Shown: positions 45,201 to 56,600 of the stretch, piece after piece
Numbering within the stretch: the stretch's first letter is position 1
Layout: every line of letters starts with the position of its first letter
Program-made: the position numbers and the translations under genes
Notes under the pieces: generated by a model
What the model saw: only the letters and a program-made list of their open reading frames with translations
Databases searched by the model: none
Told to the model about the DNA's origin: nothing
NCBI RefSeq assembly: GCF_943734655.1
Contig: NC_071355.1
Span: 13,124,768 to 13,188,767, forward strand
DNA length: 64,000 bases
Source: Sabethes cyaneus
Lineage: Eukaryota > Arthropoda > Insecta > Diptera > Culicidae
Direction: 5' to 3'

Positions 45201-47640
45201 ATTACTGTATAATCATTTCCTTTTTCACCAACAACGGCCAACAGAGAGGACCCCCTTCAGAGTGAAACTGATTGAGCAATTTTGCGCCTCGGCTAGCAGA
45301 TTTCGCCAAACAAGTCCTGCAATTCGATTCACACCAATCAACTTGAAGTTTGAAATCCATCAGAATAAGCTGCAAGATGTGAGCATAAAAGAGTTCCGCC
45401 CGGGAGCCGCCGCCCCTCATCAGACCCCCCCCCCCCCTTCCTTCCTCCCCACCAGCAACAGCGGCACCACGCGGTAGCAATAATCGAAACTGGGAAATTA
45501 TGATGATTACCGCTCAAACGACGCAAACGGATGGGCACTTATTCAGATTTTGTTTTGTTTTGCCTCCATATCCCAAAATTGCTATAACCTCCATCAGCCA
45601 GCAACCGGCGACGGCGGCGAGCGGTTTCTCGCGCTGCCAGCTCAAGTGCACTGCTCGAGTAGATCTTGAACGCTCAATTCCAGCTACTGTTTAATTTTGT
45701 TTATATTACCCGAGCATCCGTCGCCTTTCGCCGCTCGTCTCCTCACCAGCCAGCTGACTCACTGGCCTGGCACTAAGCCTTAGCTGCTCGAAGATGTCGA
45801 TCAAAGTGCCGTAGCGCAGCAGATCAGTGTGCTCGGCAGTTCACTTGTTCGTTCGCCTACTTGACTCCGAAAACCTTCCCCACAACTGGCAACACTTGCC
45901 ACATCCTAGAGAGCTAGTCCTCTACGGCCAGACGAAAGAAAAAAAAAAAATAAACAATCAATTCAATCTTATATCCAAACAAAAATTCCAACTGTTTGCC
46001 TTGTTGATTTTCCCGCCGGCGAGTTCGATTCTTCGGTATCGATCAAAGTTTCGGGCGGCTTAGTTTCGATCGTAAAACCAACAAAATGCGCTCGTAATTG
46101 AGGCATTAAAGCCTTATCCGGACTTTCGGTCTATTCGGCCGGTCGGTCGGTCCGTCTAAAGAATAGCAATAATTTCTCCTTGCGCGCACACACCGACCCA
46201 CAGCTCGCAGCTTCCCACATGATTGATTATAAATGGTAGCCTCGGCGGAGCTGAGCGGGGAGTGACGCACCAGACGAGATGATCTGCGTTGATGAAAACA
46301 CACTCGATCAGGTTCCACTGTCTACTACTGTCGGTCCCAGGGCCCACAGTAGCTAGCGCTGATTGAAGTGGGGGCTTCTGGAGAAATCGCACACTCGTCG
46401 GCGGGAGCCTCGGCGGCTGCGGCGGCGGCGTGGAGTCTCGACGTGGCCTGCTGGCTGGCAAACAGGTCGGCATCGGCTGCGATGATCGATTGATTTTCGA
46501 GTCGATGCGTACAAGCAGTAATTGATTTCTGTGAAAGAATCAACCCGGACGACGAACGGCGGCGCGGCGTTGGAATTCAATATCGGCCAATCCTTCTACG
46601 CCTAATGTAATTTATTACATTTCATTTGATTATGATCGACTGCCGAACGGCCGTTGCCGGCTGTGTGCTGGTCGATAAGCCACTTGACTTTTCCCGCCAT
46701 CCCAGACCGATTGGGAGAAACATTTGGCGACCGGGCGGAACCGGTTGATGTGTTATTAGTTGGCACTAACTCGTGCGTAATTGCTACTGCCGTTTGACGT
46801 GTATTTGCTATTTTCCGAGAGATGCTCAATCATTCGATAGTGACAGGTCAATGCCGGAGTTGAAATTATGGGACTTTATCTGGACACTCATCGACTGTTT
46901 GCGTTGCGGCGTGCTGCAGCACCTCTAAGCAGTCTGGCGCTAGACTGCTACCAGACTTCGGCTGAGGAAAAGTTAAAATTAGCAAATTGAGCTAAACCGT
47001 ATAGTGGAACCGTTGATGATCGACTTAATCTAAGAAATAAAAAAAAAATACTTCGAGAAAAAGGTCAAACTATGACGAACTAATACGAAAAGGACCCGAC
47101 CAGCAAGCAAATCAATCAAACCAGAATTCTAATATCCAATATCAACTGATGTGGCATTTTGACACATTCGGCTCTGATTGGCTTCGTGCTGTGGCAAGAA
47201 AAGGGGAAACTTTCAAGCGTCTTTAGGCCTGTGCCGGTACGGAGAAGAAAAACGCAGAACAGGCTGGTTGGCTGGCTGGCTGGCTGGCTGGTTGGTGTAT
47301 CATTTCTTGATTAGTTTTTGTCAGTCAAACTTCGTCCACCCACGACCCCGGCCGTCTCCCTCCATCCCTAGGCAGGACGCCGGCTGTATCGAATCATAAA
47401 GTTCAGCTTCACCGATGAACCATCGATCTGTGGATCGCTGATCCCTTGCGTGGTTATAATTAAACTGTCGAAATTGATTTTGAATCTCTGAAGGTTTCGT
47501 TTCTGCGGCCCGGCGTGGCATCCACGGCCAGATTGGTTTGGGAAATTTTTCTCACTGAACAAGCAGTATCCTATCCTACGTCAAATCATGCACGAATCAC
47601 GGGATTGAATTGATATATTGGAAAATATACCCTGCGGCGG
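45200..47640. other. GC-richer unique block
   Basis: Unique DNA without transposon ends, with a pyrimidine run at 45,425-45,455, a GGTC run at 46,140-46,153 and a (GGCT)n run at 47,262-47,294. AT-rich homeodomain-like strings (TAATGTAATTTATTACATTT near 46,602) lie between GC-rich segments. Overlapping open frames on both strands lack domains. It resembles the other GC-richer blocks and may be regulatory; no exon is called. Confidence 0.35.
47262..47294. repeat. (GGCT)n short tandem repeat
   Basis: About seven GGCT/GGTT units. Similar GGTT/GGCT runs occur in the other GC-richer blocks. Confidence 0.8.
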
Positions 47641-48289
47641 GGCTTCAATCGAGTAGGGTACATGGACTAATTTGTGGGATGAAAAATGTTTCTCACGAAA
47701 TCAACCATGTCACTATGTAGCTCGTCAATATTAAGTGATAAAACCTAGTGAATTTATTTGTTTTACTAGCAGAGTAGACACTTAGATAGAATTTCCATTG
47801 ATGGTTTTGATTTTTGATGCATTGAACGTTCAATAATTGCCTAAGATTGTCCATTTTTTAAAGGTTTTGGAATTTACCACTTATACAAATTATGCTAATA
47901 CAAGCTATAGAAAATATCACTCGAAACAGCAATTCGAATCTGCATACTTTCAACAAACCTACAGCCGTGAAAACATAACAATTATTGCTAATTTTCAGCC
48001 AGTTCAAACTAATAACATTAACCTCGAAGTGCAAGGGCGTACCGGGTGGAAGCAGGTACGTCAATGACAGTATTCCTGGGTCCGAATGTAATGTTCCAAC
48101 CTTTCCGGAACGATTAGGCTGTGAGAAAATAGTATACGGATGGCACGAGAGAAAGTAAAACACGGATCTCAAATTTCAAATTTCTATTGGTCTTCGCAAT
48201 TATGTAAAAGTAATTTTCACGGAACGAAAGTTTTTCAACATTGTGTACATCAAGGTCTTTGATGATGGTATTTTTATCCATCAGCGAGT
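47641..48289. other. AT-rich sequence, nothing recognised
   Basis: Contains a small GC-richer island at 48,020-48,120 without identifiable identity. Frames on both strands are short and overlap each other. Confidence 0.35.
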
Positions 48290-48720
48290 AGCTATCGTTG
48301 TTGTAGTTTAATATAATCGGGCTCTTTTTACGGTTAAAAGAGATGACCGATCATTTACGTACACTGATGATGACTTCGTTTGTTTCACGCGTTGGAGCTT
48401 ATAATAATTATCATTGAGGAAGAGCTTCAAATCATCCGCATACAAAGGGCTAGGGCAAAGACCCTAGATTGCTCCCTTGTGGGACACCAGATCGGTTACA
48501 AAATTAATTCGAATGTGCATTTCCTAGTCTAACAGAAAGTCGCCGGTTAATCAGATATGACCTTTGCCCGGTCCATAAAGTTAGACACCGCTCCCATCCA
48601 CTTTACTTTGACCAAAAGTAAATCATGGTCCACACGGTCAAAGGCTGCCTTCAGATCTGTGTAAACAATATCCATTTGAGCACCGTTTTCCATCCAACGC
48701 TCGGAGGATCAATGAGGTTC
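48290..48720 (-). pseudogene. Jockey/CR1-type RT fragment
   Basis: The minus strand reads DIVYTDLKAAFDRVDHDLLL (RT motif A with catalytic Asp), then, after a frameshift, SGVPQGSNLG. This is followed almost at once by YADDLKLFLN (motif C) and VNDRSSLLTVKR. The ~20-30 residues that normally separate the PQG box from the YADD box are largely missing, so there is an internal deletion. It is the polymerase core of a jockey- or CR1-like element, resembling the relics at 61.9-64.0 kb. Confidence 0.75.
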
Positions 48721-49160
48721 GACGAACTATGCAACATTCGTGTATGTACTTTCATTTGCCAATCAAAAATTACAACCTAACTAAAGCGTATACACAAAAA
48801 ATAATACAGTGCTATATTCAGAAAGATTGTAGATTATGTTCAACTATTCAAATGTTATATCCATGACTTTTATAGATGTTGCTACTATGAGGCAGCACAA
48901 TCCAATCAGCATCAGTAACCGTAACTGATAGCTGCAACTCCGGAGGCATTTATACAAACGCTGAATGTAGCAACAAAGAATAGCCTTATCAGCCTTGAAC
49001 GTCATGTCATGGGCGGCTCTTGACGAATTCTTAATTTAGTGAGCAGTTGTACCCCATGTTAGGAGCGGCTTACGGTAGCGTCTAACCCGGAGGGGGCGGC
49101 TGAACTAAGGACCGTGCTTCTACGTCTCAGCACTACATCTAAGATGGGAGATAATGAGGA
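48721..49160. other. Sequence between RT relics, nothing recognised
   Basis: No coding region can be supported. The last ~120 bases may already belong to the RTE-like endonuclease relic that follows. Confidence 0.35.
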
Positions 49161-49164
49161 TTTC

Positions 49165-49640
49165 GTTCCCAAACGGTAGATCCGACGATGAGAAGGAAGC
49201 GTTCTACGAGATGCCGGAGGCAACGTACGACAGCTGCCCGCCACGGGACATCAAGATCGTCACCGCGATATGAATGCCCAGGTCGGTAGGGAGGAAATAT
49301 ATAGACCTGTATCTGGACCCCATAGCCTGCAACGACACGATACGAACAATGTTTAAACTTCGCAACTTCCCGAGGCCTGGTAATCCGCAGCACATTTTTC
49401 CCAAGCAATCCTAGCGATCAACTGACCAACGTGTAAAGAATCAGATTGACCACGTTCCCATAGATGGGCGGTCTTTCTATAGCACCACGAACATACGTTT
49501 CCTACGGGTTGCGGATATTGACTCTGACAATTACCTACTATCAGTATATCTGCGTTCAAAACTGTCAACCGTGTACCAGACACGTCAAAGCCGTCCTCCT
49601 CGGCTTAACACCAGGCAGCTAGATAACCCGTAATCTGCCA
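49165..49640 (+). pseudogene. RTE-like endonuclease relic
   Basis: Plus-strand fragments in several frames: DDEKEAFYEMPEATYDSCPP and RDIKIVTAI.MNAQVGREEIYRP (the Asn-Ala-Gln catalytic region of APE-type endonucleases, normally GDxNAQVG), then NFASSRG-like and NQIDHVPIDGR around 49,430-49,480. ADIDSDNYLLSVYLRSKLST follows near 49,515-49,565. This parallels the fragment at 36,430-36,680 but is an independent copy on the other strand. The metal-binding Asp of the first motif is disrupted and the terminal SDH reads SDN. Confidence 0.75.
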
Positions 49641-50034
49641 TAACTAAGTGTGGATATTGGATGAGGCGCTGCCTTCTTCCGAGGAATTTGGTACTTCAAC
49701 CCTCCAAGACAGTGAGGGCAGAATACGCTTGGCCACCTAGTCGCTTCCATGGTACTGGATGAAGAGCCGTGGAGAGGGAAAATGGCATAGAAAAATTATC
49801 TGAGCATTCCCATTAAGGAGAACTTGACAAAATAGGGACGAGCAACTAATTAGCCCATGATAACCATGATTCTGAGGAGTGGCGTGGAAGAGGAAGATCT
49901 CGATAGCGATTCTCATCGATGCGCGAAGGTAAAGAAGCCATCCAGCGTCTAAAACCACAGCCTAGAATGGTTTTTGGAGCGGAACCTATCAAAATGGGTC
50001 TAAAAAATTTGGCTTGTTTGTGCATTAATTTATT

Positions 50035-50280
50035 TCTTAAGATTTAGGATACGAAACAACTACCGGTAGAAAGAGAAGGTTATCTGCCATATAAGCGGAT
50101 GATGCAGATAACCTGATTGGTAAGAATTACCAAATGATCATTACCCCAGAAGTGCCGTGAATTCCGAGTATCTGTGTTTATTGATTTAAAAGCGGCATAT
50201 GGTAATATAAACCGACAAAATCTATGGAAAATCTTGGACGAGAATGGCTTTCCGAGGAAGCTGATTAGACAGTGAACGTT
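50035..50280 (+). pseudogene. RTE-like RT fragment
   Basis: Plus frame: EFRVSVFIDLKAAYGNINRQ followed by NLWKILDENGFPRKLIRQ and a stop. This is RT motif A with the catalytic Asp retained. It follows the endonuclease relic by ~400 poorly conserved bases, so both may be one decayed element. Sequence after the stop merges into AT-rich repeats. Confidence 0.75.
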
Positions 50281-50379
50281 CAGCAGCAATGACGCACCGT
50301 AAATACAAAGGATACAGCAAAACATTTTTCAGCAAAATTGTAAATAACTTTGCCAAATTATACTTGTCTAAGACGGTAC

Positions 50380-50911
50380 TGTTAAATGAATCAAAATTGA
50401 GTAATCGACCCATCCCTGATTGGAACTTGAAATCAATTTTAAAATCAAATTTGCAATCGGACTTGAAATTAGACACAAAGTTTTAGAAGTTAACTTAGCG
50501 TTTTGTTTGTGAACGAAGATTAATATGCAAGTATCATCCTGAGTAATTAACTTTTAGAAACTGATTGGACTTTTCGCGTTTTGTCTCCAGTTCATGATTT
50601 TGGTTGAGAGTTGAAGATCGATACGACCCGTCCTGAGTGAGCTAACCGGGTAGGCAGGAACTTGCAGGTCCACATCACAACCCTTCAGATTGAGTTGGCG
50701 CTTAAGTGGACTCTGTTAAACACTCTGTTAGATCTGCAGATCTAGCGTGCACAGACATTAACAAAAGGTTGGGCACCGAGCCTTTCACAAGAATGTTTTG
50801 GCCTGGAAAATCGAACAATCGTAGGATGGTGAATCTGTTAGTACTTATCACAAAAATACCGGCCAAAGTTGATTGGACTAGAAATTAGACTTGAATTTGG
50901 ACTTGATGCTA
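50380..50911. repeat. Degenerate 'GACTTGAAATT' word repeat, left part
   Basis: Short words such as GACTTGAAATT and TTGGACTTGA recur without fixed period near 50,410-50,480 and 50,870-50,911. The same vocabulary resumes immediately after the inserted element at 51,881, which indicates a single field interrupted by insertion. Confidence 0.55.
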
Positions 50912-51878
50912 TATGAGTAATTCTCAAATATTCTTCAAATATTCGTACTTTTGCGCCTAATTGATTGAAAATTGCTAAAAAAATATGAATTACACTTTTG
51001 ATACCTCAAAATAGTGAACCCCCGTTCGCCAAGGGGTCTAACAGTTTCAAGAAAAGTTGAATTTGGAGCAAACCATGAGATCTGTATCATGTGATATTTC
51101 ATAAATTTGCCATGAAACAACTAACAAAGAAGAAGAACAGGGCTTTCAAATAGAGTAAAAAAACCTTGTTGGATTTTATCAAAAAATCGCCGTTTACGCC
51201 ATGATCCCCCCAACCGATTTTAATTTCAAGACCACGAAACGGCGATTTTTTGATAAAATCCAACATGGCGGTCAAATCCAAGATGGCTGCCATTTTTTTC
51301 ACTTTGTTTATAAGTCCTATTTCTCCTCTTTACATAACTGTGTCGTTTGTAGTTCGTTTCATAGCCAATTTCACAAGGAAATATCACAATAATTATATGA
51401 AAATTTTGAACCTTGCTACAAATTGCTGGTTGTTTTATTCAGTAAATGTCATTGCACACCTAATATTTTGAATGTTTCTTGTAGTATTTTCCTCAGCTTT
51501 CCAATGGGTTGTTTTAAAAATGAAAATCGGTTTTGGGCTCATGGTAAAAACGGCGATTTTTTGATAAAATCCAATATGGCGACCAAATCCAAGATGGCCG
51601 CCAAAATTTTTTTTACTTTAGCTTTCTTCTTTACAAAACCGGTCCATTTGTTAGTTGTTTCATGGCAAATTTATGAAATATCACATGATATAGATCGCAA
51701 GGTTTGCTATAAATTCAACTTTTTTTGAACTTGATAGGCCACTTGGTGAACGAGGGGGCCACTATTTCGAGGTATCAAAAGTGTCATTCTTATTTTTAAC
51801 CATTTTCAACCAATTAAGCGCAAAAGTTTTGAAGACCTCGTGTCAGTAGTGGCCCCGTTTCAGTGAGAATTACTCATA
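50912..51878. mobile_element. 967-bp TA-flanked foldback element
   Basis: Termini are TATGAGTAATTCTCA on the left and the same sequence as the reverse complement of the right, flanked by TA (50910-50911, 51879-51880). The inverted arms extend with gaps through ~50,940-51,240 and ~51,520-51,850 and share phrases such as TGATATTTCATAAATTTGCC and TTTTATCAAAAAATCGCCG. The central part repeats the CGGCGATTTTTTGATAAAAT phrase. Frames within are short and shared with the inverted partner; no transposase is present. Confidence 0.85.
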
Positions 51879-51880
51879 TA

Positions 51881-53745
51881 TCAAATTGAACTGGAAATTG
51901 AACTTGGAATCAGAGTTTAAATTTGACATAAAATTTAGCTAGACTTAAAATTGCGGTTGATCGGATTTGGATTAATTTGGTCGGGTTCAAATTCATTCGA
52001 TCGGATTAGATTGGTTTTGGACAAATTTGGATTGTATTTGAACAAACTTGGACACAGTCCACTCCAAATCGAGACTGACTTGCATTGGATTCAGATTAAT
52101 TTAGTCGGATTTGGACTGATTTTGATTGAGTTTGCACTGATTTTAAATTTGGATTGATTTCTAGCAAATTTGATTTGTATTTGGACCGATTCGGATTCAA
52201 TTCGGAATAATTTCTATCTATTCAATGGGATTTGAACTTATTTAGATTGAATTTGAACAAATTTGGATTGAATTTGGATAATTTTCGATTGAATTCGGAC
52301 TAATTTGGTCGAGATTTGGACTATTCTGGATTGGATTTGGACATTTTTAGATTCGAATCGGATTAATTTGAACGGGATTAGGATAAATTTAGATAAGAAA
52401 TTGACTAATATGGAAAAGATTTGGTTGAATTTCCTTTGAACGGGGTTTGATTTCGATTGGACTTGGATGGGATTTGAATTAATTTAGATTGAGTTTCGAC
52501 TGAATTGGTTCAAAATTGCACTGATCTGCAGTTTGGATCGGATTAGATTATATTTAAACTAGGTATATTTAAACACAATATATTTAAATTAGACTGTAGA
52601 GTCTAGCTGTGATGTGATTTGAGATTTTCGATTAAATTCTGACTAATTTGGTTGGAGTGTGATTAATTATGTTCGGAATTGAAGTAACTTATTGGACTAA
52701 TTTCGATAGAATTTGGATGATTTCGATCGGGTTTGGACTAATTTCGATGGGATTTGAACTAAATTAGATTAGATTTGGACTGATTTGGATTCGTTTTGGA
52801 CTAATTTCTATTTAAGTTGTATTGGATTTGGACAATGTTCGATTGGATTCTAACTAATTTGATCGGATTTGTGCTCATTTGAAGTAGCTTTGAACTTATG
52901 TCGATTCAATTTGGATGATTTTGGTCAGATTTGGACCAATTTGGTCGGATTAGATGGGATTTATACTATTTGTGATTGGATTTGGACTAATTAGAATCGA
53001 ATTTGGACCAAATTAGACAATTTTCGATTAAATAATCGTGCTAATTTAGTCGGATTTGAAATAATTATAGTTAGATTTAGATTCAATTAGATAGGACTTG
53101 GGCTGATTTTGATAGAATTTGGACCGATTTGAGTTGAATTTGGACTAATTTCTATTCGGTTGCATTTGGAAAAATTTCGATTGGATTTAGAATATTTTGA
53201 ACTAATTTCGATGGGATTTGGACTAAATTGGATCAGATTTCCACTAAACTGCAGTAGCTTAGCGCTAATTTAGATACGATTTGGATGATCTTTGGTGAAT
53301 TTGGGCTAATTTGGTTGGATTAGATTGTTTCGGAATAATCTACATTGGATTTGAACAAATTTCTATTGAACTTAGATGATTTTGGTCGGACATGGACTAG
53401 TTTCTATTGGATTAGGACTAAATTGGACCGAATTTGCTCTGATCCGGAGAAACTTTGAATCAACTTCGATTTGTTTTAGACGATTTTGGTTGGATCTGAA
53501 CTAATTTGGTCGGATTAGATTGGTTTGGACTAATAGAAATTGGCTATAAATTCGATTTTAAATGCACTTAAAATTGAACTAGAAACTAGACTTAAGCTTG
53601 GATTTGAAATAAATGCTGAAATTGGGCATGATATTAGAATTGATTTTGAATTTGAAGTTAAGCTTTAATTAGGCTAGAAACTAATCTCAAAACTAGGCTT
53701 GAAGTTGGACTAGAAACTGGAACTATTTTTAAGCAAATTATTTAT
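51881..53745. repeat. Degenerate 'GATTTGGACTAATTTGG' word repeat
   Basis: For nearly 1.9 kb the sequence is built from variants of GGATTTGGACTAATTTGG, ATTGGATTTGAAC and similar words spaced roughly 20-35 bases. No homogeneous block like those of the heptamer satellite remains. It may be an old, mutated satellite. A short patch with the same vocabulary lies at 59,205-59,280. Confidence 0.7.
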
Positions 53746-53827
53746 TTATCGCAAAAATAGTGGCAAATTAAATTTAAAACTTCTGACTTCTGAGTTACAG
53801 AAATTATACTAAATTTTAAAGAGAAGG

Positions 53828-53862
53828 TGGGGCACGTGCCCCAGCCTGGGCACGCCAGTGTC
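53828..53862. mobile_element. Probable DNA-transposon right terminus
   Basis: The reverse complement reads CACTGGCGTGCCCAGGCTGG followed by the perfect palindrome GGGGCACGTGCCCC. 'CAGTGGCG'-style ends followed by G/C runs are common termini of insect and other animal DNA transposons. The opposite end is not identified, so the class is open. Confidence 0.4.
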
Positions 53863-54084
53863 GATCTGTAAAGGATGCCATTTGGAACTAGTAAATTTGA
53901 CGCGTGACCTACTTAGTTTTTTTAGGTTGCAAGAAACGTCAATTCTCGTTCCATTTAAGTAAAAGTTCAATATCAATTAAATTCATTCTAATGCTTATTA
54001 ATATTGAACTATTAGGACCCGTGAATTATGAAACCCTTCGATGGACATCTCAATGCCGAAAGGGAAGAATCATGGCGGCTGGAA

Positions 54085-54670
54085 AAGAAATTTCGCCGGT
54101 GCAACGATCGTGAAAGGAATGGCAGCTCCAACGATAGATGAAGTTGAAGCTGACACCGTGAAGCATGCCTCTTACGAAAAATAAATCAGCTGAGAAGGAT
54201 AGCACTAGAGCGGAGCTTATTAGGTTGACCCGAGAGAGCTGATCATTTGACTGGCTGATTGTAAGAATTTTGGATACAGACTACCGGGGGAGTGGAAGGA
54301 TGGAATTATTGTCGCATTGTCGCTCACAAAGTGCTCTCCCGTGTTCATGTTCAAGGACGGTCAGTGACGGATCAAATTTTTACGCTCCGGCAGATCCTCT
54401 TAAAAGGTCATGAATACTGAGTTTGCATGGACCATTTTTTTTATTTCAAAGCTGCATGTGATACCGTCGACCGCAAAGAGCTTTGGAAAATCATGGCCAG
54501 TAACGGCTCTTTCGAAAAGCTGATCAAGCCCGTAAGGTGGTTGAACAGACCAAGTTTCCGTCCAAAATGCAACAAGTCGCTCATTATACTGGTTGTTCTC
54601 CGGAGCAACGTGGTTAGACCAGGTGGAGCGAGATTTGGCAGACGGTGTCCACGGAATTGAAGAGCGGCAG
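54085..54670 (+). pseudogene. RTE-like RT relic, plus strand
   Basis: Fragments in changing frames: KSAEKDSTRAELIRL-like linker (54,185-54,230), a trace of TDQIFTLRQILLK (54,370-54,405), then FKAACDTVDRKELWKIMASNG (motif A region) at ~54,445-54,510. A later piece reads TWLDQVERDLADGV (54,605-54,650), which resembles the extreme carboxyl part of such elements, so the middle is deleted. The element is heavily decayed. Confidence 0.65.
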
Positions 54671-55244
54671 CTCAGATTGAGAAATTTTGTTCATCAGGCT
54701 AACTGGCTATATCATACGACAGAATTTACGAATTACAAAAATAATACAGTCACCCCAGTATTACGGGCCACCCAGTATTATGGGTCAGTCAATACTTTAC
54801 GTTAGTTTTATACATAGAAAACTAATATTTAACCATCGAGTATGAGTTTAATAGACAGAGGCAACATTCCGCTGCATGCTTGACAGCAATACACTTAGTT
54901 CCAATGCGCTAATTTTCCTAGTTTTCCGATAATTGTCAGTAGGCTCCAATCGACCGACGATTTGTTCTTATTTTTGCGGTTGTTATAAAAAGTCGGTAGT
55001 GAATTATAAGCTGAATAGCGGCGTAAATTTTTATGTCTGGGCGCAAAATGGATGGGAATCGAGGGAATAGCTATGTATTCATTGAATTACGGTGAAACCA
55101 CCTAGAAAAATTCATTTTCCGCTTTAATATACGAAGTTAAACAATGGCCCATAATACTGGGAGCAAAATTAACTTTTCCCAGTATTATGGGTCAAGCATA
55201 TAAATTAACAGTACTCGCTGTTTTTGACTAAAAATGTATTTTGT

Positions 55245-55440
55245 TTTCAGTAAAACGAAAAAAACGTGCAAGGAAAATCAATATACAAAAATCGAAGCAC
55301 CATGATCCTGATATATTGCATCACGCTCTTGATCTAGCAAGACAAACCGAAAAAGTTCAGGAAGTTGCAAGGGATCACAATCTACCGTACAGTACAGTTC
55401 TACGTTAATTTTGGAAACCATCCAAAACTAATACGCTGGG
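55245..55440 (+). pseudogene. pogo transposase N-terminus (psq-type HTH) remnant
   Basis: One plus frame reads KSKHHDPDILHHALDLARQ then TEKVQEVARDHNLPYSTVLR, followed by a TAA and FWKPSKTNTLGP. The pattern (A...L..AL...R....KVQEVA...LPYSTVLR) matches the pipsqueak-type helix-turn-helix at the start of pogo/Tigger transposases, which binds the terminal repeats. Its position inside CAGT/TA-flanked ends supports this. It is broken by a stop, and the DDE domain is absent. Confidence 0.65.
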
Positions 55441-55479
55441 ACCAAATACTTTTCCTCTTCCTGAACTTCCTTACTTTAC

Positions 55480-55815
55480 TTAGCTAGCCGTCCTAAGACA
55501 AAGCCTGATGAACAAAGTTTCTCCAATGCATTCGGTTGCGGGCCAACGCTCTCCAATTCTTCGGACACCGTGTACTCTCCGCCAGATCTCGCTCCACCTA
55601 GTCTGACCATCTTGCTCACTGCGCCCCTGGTCATCTTATTCCTACCGGTTTTGAAGAAAATACCATCTTTACAGAATAGTTGTCCGGCATTCTTGCAACT
55701 TGTCCTGCCTATCGTATCCGTTTAGCTTGTCGCCATAGAGACCATCACGTTGATGAAGCCCTCTGTATGATTCGAATGAACTTGACAATCCATTCGAAAT
55801 CCGAACACAGAATTT
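55480..55815 (-). pseudogene. RTE-like fragment inside the pogo element
   Basis: Minus strand: KFCVRISNGLSSSFESYRGL (the segment just after RT motif A/B, compare VRISGGLSDPFESRGGL at 35.46-35.51 kb), then divergent sequence with a carboxyl-like patch near 55,585-55,605 (VERDLAESTRCP-like). It is preceded on its strand by the long TG tract. The placement suggests a 5'-truncated copy inserted into the pogo element. Confidence 0.55.
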
Positions 55816-55828
55816 AGTACCACACATA

Positions 55829-55962
<134 letters not shown>

Positions 55963-56264
55963 CGAGCGCGTTTTTTTCGAAATAAAACCAATTTTGTTTC
56001 ACTGACCCATAATACTGGGAACATTGATAATTCTGACCAGGTTTAAAAGTGGCCCGTAATACTGGGAATGGAATATGCTTACATTTTGTTGTTCTGCAAA
56101 AAAGTATGGGATTTTGGAACAAGATTTCCTACAGAACATAAATTTATGAAATATTTCTAACCAATTAAGTTAAAATAAACTGTAAATTATTTAAATCTGT
56201 GTTTCTACCACTAATTTTATAGCATCATCATGCTTAACTGGCCCATAATACTGGGATGACTGTA

Positions 56265-56600
56265 ACTTAAAAAACTTATTTGATATACTGTCCTTGTATT
56301 GCGGTCATTTGGGCAGATGCCATTTTTGCGTTAATTTACCGTTATGAAAATATTGCAGAATAAAGCCCTTAATGCTAAAGGCCCGGTGGGTCATCCGGCT
56401 TCCAGTTCGCCCCGGATTCATCAAATCCGTTAAATCATCACTGAGATATGAATATGAATTTCTATTATAGTTGACCTCAGGGAACAGATATTTTAGATTA
56501 TTATTGATGTAAACTTTCTCATCATAACTATTGAAATGGTTTTTTTCATTTTTAGTCTTCTTGTTTTAAAATATTTTCCTCTAGAATCATTTTCATCCTA
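56265..56600. other. AT-rich sequence, possible RT debris
   Basis: A few residues near 56,310-56,370 vaguely resemble a retroelement carboxyl region, but this is too weak to call. Otherwise nothing is recognised. Confidence 0.3.

Noticed and set aside
45262..47562. Overlapping frames on both strands in a GC-richer block as genes
   Set aside because: Several frames of similar length overlap on both strands, none has a domain or plausible splice structure; GC-rich non-coding DNA gives such frames by chance.
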